51,923 bases of DNA from Lachnospiraceae bacterium (GTDB taxonomy: Bacteria > Bacillota > Clostridia > Lachnospirales > Lachnospiraceae). A program made the position numbers and the translations under genes. Of the stretch, positions 1 to 8,367 are shown piece after piece (the stretch's first letter is position 1; every line of letters starts with the position of its first letter). The stretch lies in contig JAUNIX010000021.1 in NCBI GenBank assembly GCA_030523275.1, positions 1 through 51,923 on the forward strand, read 5' to 3'. The notes under the pieces were generated by a model. It did not search any database. It worked only from the letters and a program-made list of their open reading frames with translations, and was not told where the DNA came from.

Positions 1-52
1 ACCCACGTATCTAGCTTGGAAGGCTAGTGTTCTACCATTGAACTACACCCGC
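1..52 (-). tRNA. tRNA-Gly (anticodon TCC), 3' end cut off by window edge
   Basis: The minus strand shows an acceptor 5' arm GCGGGTG, a D-arm closed by GTTC/GAAC, an anticodon stem CTAGC/GCTAG and the loop CTTCCAA, which presents anticodon TCC for glycine. The T-arm and the 3' acceptor strand lie before base 1, so the gene is partial only because of the window edge. It sits 8 bases downstream of tRNA-Pro and shares its promoter. Confidence 0.93.
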
Positions 53-60
53 AAAAGTAT

Positions 61-134
61 CGGGGTGACAGGATTCGAACCTGCGGCCTCTTGATCCCAA
101 ATCAAGCGCTCTAGCCAAGCTGAGCCACACCCCG
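61..134 (-). tRNA. tRNA-Pro (anticodon TGG)
   Basis: The 74-base cloverleaf is complete. The acceptor arms are CGGGGTG and CACCCCG, the anticodon stem is CTTGA/TCAAG, and the loop TTTGGGA presents anticodon TGG for proline. The T-loop TTCGAAT is canonical. CCA is not encoded. It is the first gene of a tRNA cluster that runs leftward out of the window. Confidence 0.96.
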
Positions 135-170
135 ATATGAATTTATGTATCTGTGCTTGACACAATTGAT

Positions 171-199
171 ATACTATCATATCAATTTTTAAAAGTCAA
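171..199 (-). promoter_or_regulatory. Sigma-A promoter of the tRNA cluster
   Basis: On the minus strand there is a -35 box TTGACT (194-199), a 17-base spacer and a -10 box TAGTAT (171-176). It lies about 37 bases upstream of tRNA-Pro, a normal distance for a stable RNA promoter. This is read from consensus match only. Confidence 0.55.
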
Positions 200-273
200 C
201 AACTTTTTTTAGAAAATATATTTATTTTTTAATACTCTATAATCACAGAAATCGTAACATACTCTTTTACGAA

Positions 274-302
274 ATGAGAAACACGCAAAACGTGTTTCTC
301 AT
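274..302. terminator. Hairpin between the small membrane protein gene and the tRNA promoter
   Basis: There is a perfect 12-bp stem (274-285 with 291-302) around the loop CAAAA. It lies just downstream of the stop of the minus-strand gene ending at 315, so it can act as its transcript end. The tail after the stem on the minus strand is only moderately T-rich. Its GAAACACG/CGTGTTTC core resembles two other intergenic hairpins in this window. Confidence 0.5.
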
Positions 303-314
303 GTTCAGTCATTC

Positions 315-611
315 TTATTCTTCTGCTTCTTCGTCAGATTCTTTTTCATCTGCTTCTGCTTTTGCAGCTTCTTCTTTTTCTAAATCATCATAGAAATCTT
401 CATCAAAGTCCTCGTCAAAATCTTCATCGAAATCTTCTAAATAATCCGGAGTCAGATAACGATAAACTGCATATGCAATTCCTGCTACTGCTGCAACAGC
501 ACCGATAATAGCAAAAATCCATAATACTTTCTTTTCTGTTTTGTCCTCATTTTTTTCTAAAATTTCAGCAACTTTGAGTGTACTTAATAATTCTCCAATA
601 TTATCTCTCAT
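315..611 (-). CDS. Small single-pass membrane protein with acidic repeat tail
   Basis: This is an unrecognised 98-residue protein. The start ATG at 611 is chosen because AAAGGG lies just upstream; a longer frame reaching 644 has no ribosome binding site. An N-terminal amphipathic stretch of about 28 residues is followed by a hydrophobic segment (roughly 29-50) that should span the membrane, then a cytosolic or external tail of almost only Asp, Glu, Phe, Lys and Ala. The tail has a tandem Phe-Asp-Glu-Asp repeat encoded by 12-base repeats. An extended -10 element (TGTTATAAT) lies upstream. Function is unknown; similar small anchored acidic proteins occur in Lachnospiraceae, so a scaffold or stress role is only a guess. 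Confidence 0.75.
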   Translation of the reverse strand: MRDNIGELLSTLKVAEILEKNEDKTEKKVLWIFAIIGAVAAVAGIAYAVYRYLTPDYLEDFDEDFDEDFDEDFYDDLEKEEAAKAEADEKESDEEAEE

Positions 612-676
612 GATCAAAACCCTTTCTTGATATATTTTTTGCAAATAATCCTACCGACCATTTGCCTGTTGAAATT

Positions 677-685
677 ATTATAACA
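677..685 (-). promoter_or_regulatory. Extended -10 promoter element for the small membrane protein gene
   Basis: The minus strand reads TGT followed by a perfect TATAAT (677-682), an extended -10 element. No good -35 box is present at 16-18 bases. It lies 66 bases upstream of the start at 611. Confidence 0.4.
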
Positions 686-722
686 TTATCGCTTGTAAAT
701 TACTACAAATTATTTGACAAAT

Positions 723-2933
723 TTATTCTGAAATTTTTTTCAATTTTGCAAATGATGCAAACATTTTTTTACGTCCAGCCTTTTCAAATTGTACTGTAAC
801 TTCATAATCGCGTCCTCCCCGTACAATTTCTAATACCTCTCCAGTACCAAATTTCACATGAGAGACTATATCGCCAACCTTATAATCAATTTCTGCCGCT
901 TGGTTTACGCTAAACTGGCGAGCCTTTCGATATGGTTTCTGAAATACATTTCCACGGTTAACAGCAAATATGGATTTTTCCGGATTGCGCTCTTTAAATT
1001 TTGCTTTCTGCTCTGATTTTAGCAGTTCTTCCGGTATCTCACTGACAAAGCGAGAAACTTTATTAAACTGTGTACGTCCATGCATCATACGATGTTTCGC
1101 TGCACTTAAATATAATTTTTCTTTTGCTCGTGTAATGCCGACATAACAAAGGCGGCGTTCCTCCTCTAATTCATCCCTGTCATCTGAAATAATCGTCATG
1201 TAACTTGGAAATATCCCATCTTCCATTCCCGCCAGGAATACATAAGGGAATTCAAGACCTTTTGCACTATGTAATGTCATAAGTACAACTTTATTATCAG
1301 ATTCATCAAGCGAATCTACTTCCGCAACCAGTGCAATCTCCTCCAGCAACTCTTCAAGGCTTGGATTCTCTGCTTCCAATTCATAAGTGGTAATCTTATT
1401 CAACAATTCATCAATATTTTCCAAACGCACCTTTGCTTCTTCGCTGTCTTCAGCCTGCAAAGAAATCGTATATCCTGTTTCCTCAGTAATTGTATGAAAA
1501 AGTTCAACCAAACTCCCTTTTTCTGCCTGTTTACGAAATTTCTGAATTTCCTGCACAAACCCTTGAATCTTATTCATTGATCTGCCCAACGTCGAAATCG
1601 ATTCTGCCTCAAAACATGCATCCAAAAAGCTAATCCCATGTTGGATTGCATAATCTTCAATCTTTGATACTGTAGCCGCTCCAATGCCTCTTTTTGGCAC
1701 ATTAATAATCCTTTTCACTGCCAGATCATCTTGTCCATTATCAACTACTTTTAAATAAGCTAAAATATCTTTGATTTCCTTTCTGGAATAGAAATTAACA
1801 CCACCCACAATCTTATATGGAATATTTTTGAGCAAAAACTTTTCCTCAAAAATACGAGACTGAGCGTTAGTTCGATACAAAATTGCCATGCTGCTATAGG
1901 AAATACCCTCCTGACCAAGACGCTCAATTTCATTTAAAACTTCGTGGGCCTCCTCATATTCTGTTTCATATTGATGAAATGCAATCAAATCACCTTTTTC
2001 ATTCTCAGTCCACAGACGCTTATCCTTACGTCCTTGATTATTTCGTATCACTTCATTTGCAGCATTCAATATATTTTGCGTAGAACGGTAATTTTGCTCT
2101 AATTTAATGACCGTTGCCTCCTCAAATACCTTTTCGAAGTTTAAAATATTATAGATATTCGCCCCGCGAAACTTATAAATCGACTGATCGTCATCACCGA
2201 CAACACATAAATTGCGATGTTTTCTTGCCAACATGCTGACAAACTGAAACTGCACTGTATTGGTATCCTGATATTCATCCACCATAATATATTGAAAACG
2301 ATTTTGGTAATATTCCAAAATATCTGGATGGAATTGAAATAATTCAACTGTCTTAAACAATAAATCATCAAAATCCAAAGCATTGTTCGCATGTAGCTGT
2401 TTCTGATACTCTGTATAAACCTTTGCTACCTGCATTTCACGGAACTTCCCTGCTGCCTTCATCTCATATTCTGATGGCGTAATCAGTTCATCCTTAGCTT
2501 TAGAAATTGCGTTTAAAAGATTTCGCTCTGGATATTGCTTTTTATCGATCTGTAAACGCTTCATAACGTCACGGATGACCTGCTTTTGATCATCGGTATC
2601 ATAGATCGTAAAATTACGGTCATAACCAATTTCACCAATATGACGGCGCAAAATACGTACACAGGCGGAATGAAACGTACTGACCCAAATATGTTCTGCA
2701 CCATAACCAACCAGATCATCCACACGTTCACGCATCTCCCCTGCCGCTTTATTGGTAAATGTAATCGCTAGAATATGATATGGATTGACACCTTTTTCCT
2801 GAATCAGATAAGCAATTCGATGTGTTAACACACGCGTCTTTCCAGAACCAGCCCCAGCAAGCAGTAATAATGGACCTTCTGTACAAAACACCGCTTCTCT
2901 TTGCTGTTCATTTAATGTATCATAAATATTCAT
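723..2933 (-). CDS. pcrA: ATP-dependent DNA helicase PcrA/UvrD
   Basis: This is a superfamily 1A 3'-to-5' DNA helicase of 736 residues, the usual PcrA length. It acts in nucleotide excision repair and removes RecA and stalled RNA polymerase from DNA. The N-terminal Q motif (NEQQREAV) is followed by Walker A GAGSGKT at residues 27-33, the Walker B DEYQDTN motif near 216-222, the DDDQSIYKFRGA motif, and motif VI YVGITRAKEKLY. The C-terminal 60 residues form a Tudor-like fold (VGDIVSHVKFGTGEV) that in PcrA contacts RNA polymerase. The start at 2933 (MNIYDTL) is preferred over 2972 because AAAGGA lies 7 bases before it. It is transcribed alone behind a terminator at 3020-3048. Confidence 0.96.
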   Translation of the reverse strand: MNIYDTLNEQQREAVFCTEGPLLLLAGAGSGKTRVLTHRIAYLIQEKGVNPYHILAITFTNKAAGEMRERVDDLVGYGAEHIWVSTFHSACVRILRRHIGEIGYDRNFTIYDTDDQKQVIRDVMKRLQIDKKQYPERNLLNAISKAKDELITPSEYEMKAAGKFREMQVAKVYTEYQKQLHANNALDFDDLLFKTVELFQFHPDILEYYQNRFQYIMVDEYQDTNTVQFQFVSMLARKHRNLCVVGDDDQSIYKFRGANIYNILNFEKVFEEATVIKLEQNYRSTQNILNAANEVIRNNQGRKDKRLWTENEKGDLIAFHQYETEYEEAHEVLNEIERLGQEGISYSSMAILYRTNAQSRIFEEKFLLKNIPYKIVGGVNFYSRKEIKDILAYLKVVDNGQDDLAVKRIINVPKRGIGAATVSKIEDYAIQHGISFLDACFEAESISTLGRSMNKIQGFVQEIQKFRKQAEKGSLVELFHTITEETGYTISLQAEDSEEAKVRLENIDELLNKITTYELEAENPSLEELLEEIALVAEVDSLDESDNKVVLMTLHSAKGLEFPYVFLAGMEDGIFPSYMTIISDDRDELEEERRLCYVGITRAKEKLYLSAAKHRMMHGRTQFNKVSRFVSEIPEELLKSEQKAKFKERNPEKSIFAVNRGNVFQKPYRKARQFSVNQAAEIDYKVGDIVSHVKFGTGEVLEIVRGGRDYEVTVQFEKAGRKKMFASFAKLKKISE

Positions 2934-3019
2934 ACTGATTTCCTTTCTAAACTGATGTTCGATAAATTTCATTATAACATATCATATAGTAAATAGAAAA
3001 GTATATTATTCAAACGATA

Positions 3020-3048
3020 AAAAACGCCAGATAAAATCTGACGTTTTT
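3020..3048. terminator. Rho-independent terminator after the cytidylate kinase-like gene
   Basis: The stem is A5-CG-C-CAGAT paired with ATCTG-A-CG-T5 around AAA, with one C/A mismatch. It lies 40 bases past the stop at 3090, ends the antiporter/kinase-like transcript and separates it from pcrA. Confidence 0.7.
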
Positions 3049-3089
3049 GTTCATATTTTAAAAGTTTTCATCATCTCAAACAGAAATCA

Positions 3090-4130
3090 TTATTTCACAT
3101 GATCTTCCATCATACGAACCAGCATATCAACGGTTCCCTGCAGACCGTAAGTTGCACTATTGATCGAAATATCATAATGATCTGCATCTTTCCAGTCATA
3201 TCCGGCAAAGAATTTGTAATATTGACTATATTCCGAATCCTGATTCTTTAACATTCTGCGCACCTGCTTTTCTGTCATATTTTTATTTACTTTCATGACA
3301 CGTCGAACACGAAGTTCAAATGGTGCAGTAATAAGAATGCTGATATGCGGGATATGATTGCGGAGTAAAATTGCATGTGCACAACGACCCATAATGACAA
3401 AGTCTTCCTGTTTTGCCATTTCACATAATAAATGACTCTGATTAAAGAATACCGCATCTCTCTTTGGCAAACCATGATATCGACTAAAATCACTCATTTT
3501 CTGTTTCATTGTCGTCGGTCTTACTTCTGATGCTGAAGACAGTTGCGTATACATATACTGACTCTGATCATTCTCATCTTTATGATAAGAAAATCCACCA
3601 ACATCTTCTACATGGTCTTTTTCTGCTTCCAGACGGTTTAACACTTCGTCAAATATCTCGTCATCATAATAGTTAATCTGTAAGGAATCAGCAAGACGAA
3701 ATCCAATTCCCGTACCTCCACATCCATATGTACGTTCGATACAAACGATGAAATGGTCACCTTCCGAGAAACGGTGCTCTAAATGAACTTCGTTCATTTT
3801 TGCACGTTCTTCGTCAATAATATCAACCAGCATTTGGTTCGTAGGTAGTTCCAAAACTTGTTTGATCAGACGATCATACTCCATCATGATCGGACCTCTG
3901 ACGCTCTTATCAGGAATCGTTCTTGCCATATTACTGATCAATGCCAATTCATTTCTCAGAACATAACCTTTACCGTCTCGCATCATATTTGTAAGTTCAC
4001 GCACACTTCGCGCCTTTCCTGTATTGAATACACGACCAAGAGAAGAGCCAAGTACCATGTAAACTTTTTCATCAAGATCATAAATACTCTCTGCTAAATC
4101 GTAAAGAGATTTCTCTTCAAACTGTTGCAT
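3090..4130 (-). CDS. Cytidylate kinase-like family protein with extra N-terminal domain
   Basis: Of the 346 residues, roughly 128-340 match the cytidylate kinase-like family (Cytidylate_kin2). A modified P-loop, ERTYGCGGTGIG, replaces the usual REYGSGG form and is followed by an NYYDDEIF segment typical of these proteins. The first ~125 residues are helical and unrecognised. The family is predicted to bind nucleotides; no substrate is established. The gene begins 12 bases after the antiporter gene, so the two are co-transcribed, which hints at a link between ion homeostasis and a nucleotide-binding protein. GGGGGAAAA precedes the ATG. Family call is secure, biochemical role is not. Confidence 0.8.
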   Translation of the reverse strand: MQQFEEKSLYDLAESIYDLDEKVYMVLGSSLGRVFNTGKARSVRELTNMMRDGKGYVLRNELALISNMARTIPDKSVRGPIMMEYDRLIKQVLELPTNQMLVDIIDEERAKMNEVHLEHRFSEGDHFIVCIERTYGCGGTGIGFRLADSLQINYYDDEIFDEVLNRLEAEKDHVEDVGGFSYHKDENDQSQYMYTQLSSASEVRPTTMKQKMSDFSRYHGLPKRDAVFFNQSHLLCEMAKQEDFVIMGRCAHAILLRNHIPHISILITAPFELRVRRVMKVNKNMTEKQVRRMLKNQDSEYSQYYKFFAGYDWKDADHYDISINSATYGLQGTVDMLVRMMEDHVK

Positions 4131-4142
4131 GCTTTTTCCCCC

Positions 4143-5585
4143 TTATCTAAAAAATACCAAAGTATCCAACAAGAATACCGGAATCAAAATGCGCACAGAC
4201 CAAAACAAATAACCAAAGAAGGATGGCATACGAATACCGTTTTCATCGGAAATTGCTTTTACCATAAAGTTTGGAGCATTTCCAACATACGTATTAGCAC
4301 CCATAAATACAGCACCGCAAGAAATCGCCATCAAGGTTTTCTGAGGAATATGACCCAAGGTTGTCATGATACCCTGTGTAAAGCTCATTGCACCAGCAGT
4401 AGTCAAAAATACTAGATATGTTGGTGTATTGTCTAAGAAACTTGATAACGCACCTGTCACCCAGAACATCTGGAACGGCTCTGTAAGTCCAAGACTTGAA
4501 CCCATCGTTTTTAAAATCATCAATGCCGGTTGCATCGTGATAAAAATACCAATAAATAATACTACAACTTCCTGGATTGCTCCCCAGGTAAAGTGGTTTT
4601 TCTTACGAATTTCTACACTTGTCGTCTTAAATGATAAGAAAGCAGCAAGTAAAATCAAACAAATTTCAATAATTGTTGGTACCGTTAATCTTACTTCTCC
4701 ATAAATTGGAATTCCAAGTACCTGACCTGCATCATTCTGGAACATCGGCATATCTGGCAATACACCACTTAAAATAACGGCTGCGATAATCATCACTAAG
4801 AAAATCAGATTATGAAGGCCTTTGATTGAAATCTTTGTACCCGGTCTGCTAATATCAGGCATCAACCCTTCTGCGATATCTTTATGATAATTCTTTTTAT
4901 CAATCCAATAAAAGATAAACAAAAGGACAACCATGTTAAACATAAGCACTGGGAATAAATTCAAACTCCAGAAAAATGGGACACCACGAGAAAATCCCAT
5001 CAATAATGGTGGATCTCCAATCGGTGTCAGACATCCCCCTATATTAGAAACAAGGAAAATAAAGAACACCATAATATGCGCTCTTCTTTTTCGCCAGGAA
5101 TTCATCTTAATGACTGGACGTACCATCAGCATACTAGAACCTGTTGTTCCGATCACACTTGATAATAATGTACCAATCGTTAACAGAATAATATTAACTC
5201 TTGGAGAACCAGCTAGATCACCCTCCATCGTAATATTTCCGGCAACACAAAACAGCCCAAATAATAATACAATAAAGGTCAGATAGTCATTGATCAGACA
5301 CTCTAAAACTGTCTCTGTGGCAATTCCAACTCCATAAAGAACTGCAAATGGAATGACAAACAACAAAGACCACATAGCTACGACCATTGGCTTATGCTTT
5401 TCCCACCATTCTTCTTTTACCAATGGTAAAATAGCAATACAGAGCAAAAGACCGGCGAAAGGAATACAAAGCCATAATGGCAGATTCGCTGTTGATGATT
5501 CCCCGGATTCTGCTGCCAGCGCAGTAACAGGAGACGCCAATACCATAGAAACTGCACTAAGGAGTAAACAATATATCTTTTTCAA
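4143..5585 (-). CDS. Sodium:proton antiporter, NhaD/CitM-type ion transporter superfamily
   Basis: This is a polytopic membrane protein of about 480 residues with roughly 12 hydrophobic segments. The longer open frame to 5690 is not supported. GGAGG lies 8 bases before a TTG codon at 5585, giving a product that begins (M)KKIYCLLLSA with a clean signal peptide ending near VTALA. The motif GGCLTPIGDPPLL is typical of NhaD and arsenite/citrate-type (IT superfamily) transporters, and FLDNTPTYLVF sits in the second half. The expected role is exchange of Na+ and H+ across the cytoplasmic membrane; an organic acid or other anion as substrate cannot be excluded. It is first gene of a two-gene operon with the cytidylate kinase-like gene. 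Confidence 0.82.
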   Translation of the reverse strand: MKKIYCLLLSAVSMVLASPVTALAAESGESSTANLPLWLCIPFAGLLLCIAILPLVKEEWWEKHKPMVVAMWSLLFVIPFAVLYGVGIATETVLECLINDYLTFIVLLFGLFCVAGNITMEGDLAGSPRVNIILLTIGTLLSSVIGTTGSSMLMVRPVIKMNSWRKRRAHIMVFFIFLVSNIGGCLTPIGDPPLLMGFSRGVPFFWSLNLFPVLMFNMVVLLFIFYWIDKKNYHKDIAEGLMPDISRPGTKISIKGLHNLIFLVMIIAAVILSGVLPDMPMFQNDAGQVLGIPIYGEVRLTVPTIIEICLILLAAFLSFKTTSVEIRKKNHFTWGAIQEVVVLFIGIFITMQPALMILKTMGSSLGLTEPFQMFWVTGALSSFLDNTPTYLVFLTTAGAMSFTQGIMTTLGHIPQKTLMAISCGAVFMGANTYVGNAPNFMVKAISDENGIRMPSFFGYLFWSVRILIPVFLLDTLVFFR

Positions 5586-5696
5586 TTTTAAAACCTCCAT
5601 TCTCATCAAATTACGTGAAAATATCTGACAATTGGAAATAAGTGAGACGCCCTTGATATATTTATATTTCCATTTGCCACTATATGTCACTCTATA

Positions 5697-5715
5697 AAAT
5701 ACGCAAAACGCATTT
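5697..5715. repeat. Short intergenic hairpin, CAAAA loop
   Basis: The arms AAATACG and CGCATTT pair with one mismatch around CAAAA. It lies in the divergent region upstream of the antiporter. The loop and flanking ACG/CG match the hairpin at 274-302. Confidence 0.35.
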
Positions 5716-5833
5716 CATCTTGATTTATACTATATCCTAGCCATATTTTTAACACATGTCAAATTTAATTTATGAAATTATGAAAAAAAATACAATTTTC
5801 GCATATTTTTGCGGTTTTTAGTGTACAAAAAAC

Positions 5834-5862
5834 TTGTCATATAGTTTTTAAAAACGTATAAT
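5834..5862 (+). promoter_or_regulatory. Sigma-A promoter of the DUF1836 gene
   Basis: The -35 box TTGTCA (5834-5839), a 17-base spacer and a perfect -10 TATAAT (5857-5862) give one of the best promoter matches in the window. It leaves a leader of about 75 bases before the ATG at 5946. Confidence 0.7.
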
Positions 5863-5945
5863 AAGGTGAAGATATTAAGTAACCTATTTATCAATATTTT
5901 TAAAATCGATACAGACTGACAATGTGATTTACAGCGAGGTAAACT

Positions 5946-6554
5946 ATGGATTTAAAACAATTATTAAACAAATGGATGAATGTTGACTATATTCATCCTG
6001 AAGATATTCCAAATATCGAATTATATATGGATCAGGTAACAACGTTTATGGATAGTCATTTATCTGAATGTAAACGAAATCCTGAAGATAAAATTTTGAC
6101 TAAAACAATGATTAATAATTATTCCAAAAATCATTTACTCCCACCTTCGAATAAGAAAAAATATTCACAAGAACATTTAATTTTACTAATTTATATTTAT
6201 TATTTAAAGAGTTTCCTATCAATTTCTGATATTAAAAATATTCTCACACCATTAACTGAGATGTTTTACGATAAAACTGAACCGAGTATTACTTTTCAGG
6301 AAATCTATCAGGAATTGACGAGTGAAGAAAATAAACATTATGCCACATTAAAAAAAGATGTGTTCCGCACGTTAAAGAAAAGTGAATCTTCTTTCTTACA
6401 GATTGAAGATGAAAACGAACGGGAATTTCTACAAAATCTTGTATTTATTACTACACTCTCTTTTGATATTTATATGAAAAAGAAAATGATCGAGGGCATG
6501 ATCGATTCTCTTTACACACCAGAAGATCCGAAAAAAAAGAAAAAGAAATCATAA
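5946..6554 (+). CDS. DUF1836 domain-containing protein (putative regulator)
   Basis: The protein has 202 residues and begins behind GCGAGG. DUF1836 proteins are small Firmicutes proteins with an N-terminal helix-turn-helix of MerR flavour; here the stretch MINNYSKNHLLPPSNKKKYSQEH (residues about 57-79, described by position) looks like the winged helix, with LISIYY-type helices following. The C-terminus is a lysine-rich tail. A DNA-binding regulatory role is inferred from the fold; no target is known. It is monocistronic, between its own promoter and a bidirectional terminator. Confidence 0.8.
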   Translation: MDLKQLLNKWMNVDYIHPEDIPNIELYMDQVTTFMDSHLSECKRNPEDKILTKTMINNYSKNHLLPPSNKKKYSQEHLILLIYIYYLKSFLSISDIKNILTPLTEMFYDKTEPSITFQEIYQELTSEENKHYATLKKDVFRTLKKSESSFLQIEDENEREFLQNLVFITTLSFDIYMKKKMIEGMIDSLYTPEDPKKKKKKS

Positions 6555-6590
6555 AACTTTCAATACAAAGTGGACAAGTCCATATAACAA

Positions 6591-6622
6591 AAAATGACCC
6601 TGACAAAATCAGGGTCACTTTT
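6591..6622. terminator. Bidirectional terminator between DUF1836 gene and metI
   Basis: A perfect 9-bp stem TGACCCTGA/TCAGGGTCA surrounds CAAAA, with an A-run before it and a T-run after it. It serves the plus-strand DUF1836 gene and the minus-strand met operon, whose stop is at 6623. Confidence 0.85.
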
Positions 6623-7285
6623 TTATTTTCTGGTAAACGCCAGTGCAATTTTATCACCGATCCATTGTCCAAGTTGAACAATAATAATCAAAACAATTAC
6701 CGTAAACAATAAAACTCCTGTCTGGTAACGGTTGTAACCATACATGATCGCGAGGTTACCGATTCCACCACCGCCGACAGCTCCTGCCATAGCTGAGTAA
6801 CCAATAATACTAACAAACGTAACGGTCAGCGCACGAATTAAAGCCGGTGTCGCTTCCACAAACAACACTTTGCGAATGATTAGAGAAGTACTCGCCCCAG
6901 TTGCAACAGCCGCCTCGATTACTCCTTTATCCACTTCACTAAATGCACCTTCTACTAACCTTGCAAAAAATGCGATGGATGCAATTGACAAAGATACCGA
7001 TGCCGCAACCGCTCCAATTGCTGTACCCACAATCATCCTTGTAAAAGGAATCAGTGCAATGATTAAAATGATAAATGGCATAGAGCGAATAATATTTACG
7101 ATCGTTCCGGCAATTCCATTTATCATTCTGTTTTTAAAGAACAGCGGATTAGAAGTCAGATGGAGAAGCAATCCCATACATGTTCCTATGACTGATGCTG
7201 CAATCATAGAAATCAAAACCATCTGAAATGTTTCCATCGATGCTCGTGCAAATTCTGATTGTATAATTTCAAGCGTTTCGTTCAT
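6623..7285 (-). CDS. metI: Methionine ABC transporter permease MetI
   Basis: This 220-residue permease has five or six membrane segments. The EAA loop is recognisable (EAAVATGASTSLIIRKVLF), the site that docks onto the MetN ATPase. It imports methionine, including D-methionine in studied homologues. AGGAGG lies before the ATG, and the stop of metN is one base upstream, so translation is coupled. It is the last gene of the metQ-metN-metI operon. Confidence 0.95.
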   Translation of the reverse strand: MNETLEIIQSEFARASMETFQMVLISMIAASVIGTCMGLLLHLTSNPLFFKNRMINGIAGTIVNIIRSMPFIILIIALIPFTRMIVGTAIGAVAASVSLSIASIAFFARLVEGAFSEVDKGVIEAAVATGASTSLIIRKVLFVEATPALIRALTVTFVSIIGYSAMAGAVGGGGIGNLAIMYGYNRYQTGVLLFTVIVLIIIVQLGQWIGDKIALAFTRK

Positions 7286-7286
7286 G

Positions 7287-8297
7287 CTATTCTCCTCCTA
7301 ACTTTTCCAATCTAAAAACATTTTTCTGAATATAATTTAGGGCTTTCGTGCGCTCTTCCTTTTGTCCCCGTAAAATAATAATCAAGACACCAAATGGTTT
7401 CTTATGGATATACTCTATTTTCCCATTGATAATATCCACTGTAATATCATAATTTTTCGATACAATACTAATTATAGATTCATGAGAATCATCACCAGTA
7501 TAACTTAATCGAAGAAGAGTCTCATTTTCTTTTAAGACCAATCCTTCTGGAATCTGCACATTCAACACACGCTCTACCAGACTTTTTGAGATTGATTCTT
7601 TCGGATCCGTAAAAGCGGTATAAATATCGGTCACTTCTTTTAGTTTCCCTTGTTCCATAAACGCAATCCGGTCAAAAAGTTTTTTGGCAACTTCCATTTC
7701 ATGGGTAATAAATACAATTGTAATCTCTGTTTTCTCATTGATTTCTTTTAACAATGCAACAATTTCTTCTGTATTTTCGAGATCCAACGCCGATGTTGCT
7801 TCATCGCAAAGCAATATCTCCGGATTGTTGGCAAGGGCTCTTGCGATTGCAACCCTCTGTTTTTGCCCACCACTTAAGTTAGCCGGATATGCAGCCGCCT
7901 TTTCTGGTAAATGCACAATCTCTAAAAGTTCTCGGACTCTTTCTGGAATCTTATCTTTCGGATAATTATTTGCATATAACGCAAATGCAATATTTTCGGC
8001 AATGGTAGAACCACTGATCAAATTAAAATGCTGGAAAATCATCCCGATATTTAGTCTGACCTTTCTTAGTTCTTTCCGACTTAAATGAGTGATGTCCTTT
8101 CCATCGATAAACACCTGACCTCTACTTGGATGCTGTAACAAATTGATCACACGCACCAAAGTACTTTTTCCTGCCCCACTTGGACCAACAATTCCAAAGA
8201 TTTCTCCTTTTTTAATTTTTAAACTTACGTTTCTGACCGCTTTGAAATCTTGTTTATTTTGTTGAAATGTTACATCAATATTCTTTAATTCAATCAC
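7287..8297 (-). CDS. metN: Methionine ABC transporter ATP-binding protein MetN
   Basis: This ATPase drives the MetI permease. From a GTG start at 8297 the product is 336 residues and begins MIELKNIDVTF, the usual MetN start; a GTG at 8306 would sit directly on the AAGGGG ribosome binding site. Walker A GPSGAGKST is at residues 38-46, followed by the Q loop, signature LSGGQKQR and Walker B LLCDEATSALD. The last ~85 residues form the NIL domain, which in characterised MetN binds methionine and inhibits the transporter from the cytosolic side. Confidence 0.94.
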   Translation of the reverse strand: MIELKNIDVTFQQNKQDFKAVRNVSLKIKKGEIFGIVGPSGAGKSTLVRVINLLQHPSRGQVFIDGKDITHLSRKELRKVRLNIGMIFQHFNLISGSTIAENIAFALYANNYPKDKIPERVRELLEIVHLPEKAAAYPANLSGGQKQRVAIARALANNPEILLCDEATSALDLENTEEIVALLKEINEKTEITIVFITHEMEVAKKLFDRIAFMEQGKLKEVTDIYTAFTDPKESISKSLVERVLNVQIPEGLVLKENETLLRLSYTGDDSHESIISIVSKNYDITVDIINGKIEYIHKKPFGVLIIILRGQKEERTKALNYIQKNVFRLEKLGGE

Positions 8298-8367
8298 ATT
8301 TTCCACCCCTTCTCATGATTTATTCCAATATTTTCATGAGATGTTTCCTCATTCTTTTTTATTTTCA

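Noticed and set aside
1883..2083. Plus-strand open frames inside pcrA and similar frames opposite feoB, lacZ, tkt and mod genes
   Set aside because: They lack ribosome binding sites and known families and lie wholly within well-supported genes on the other strand.
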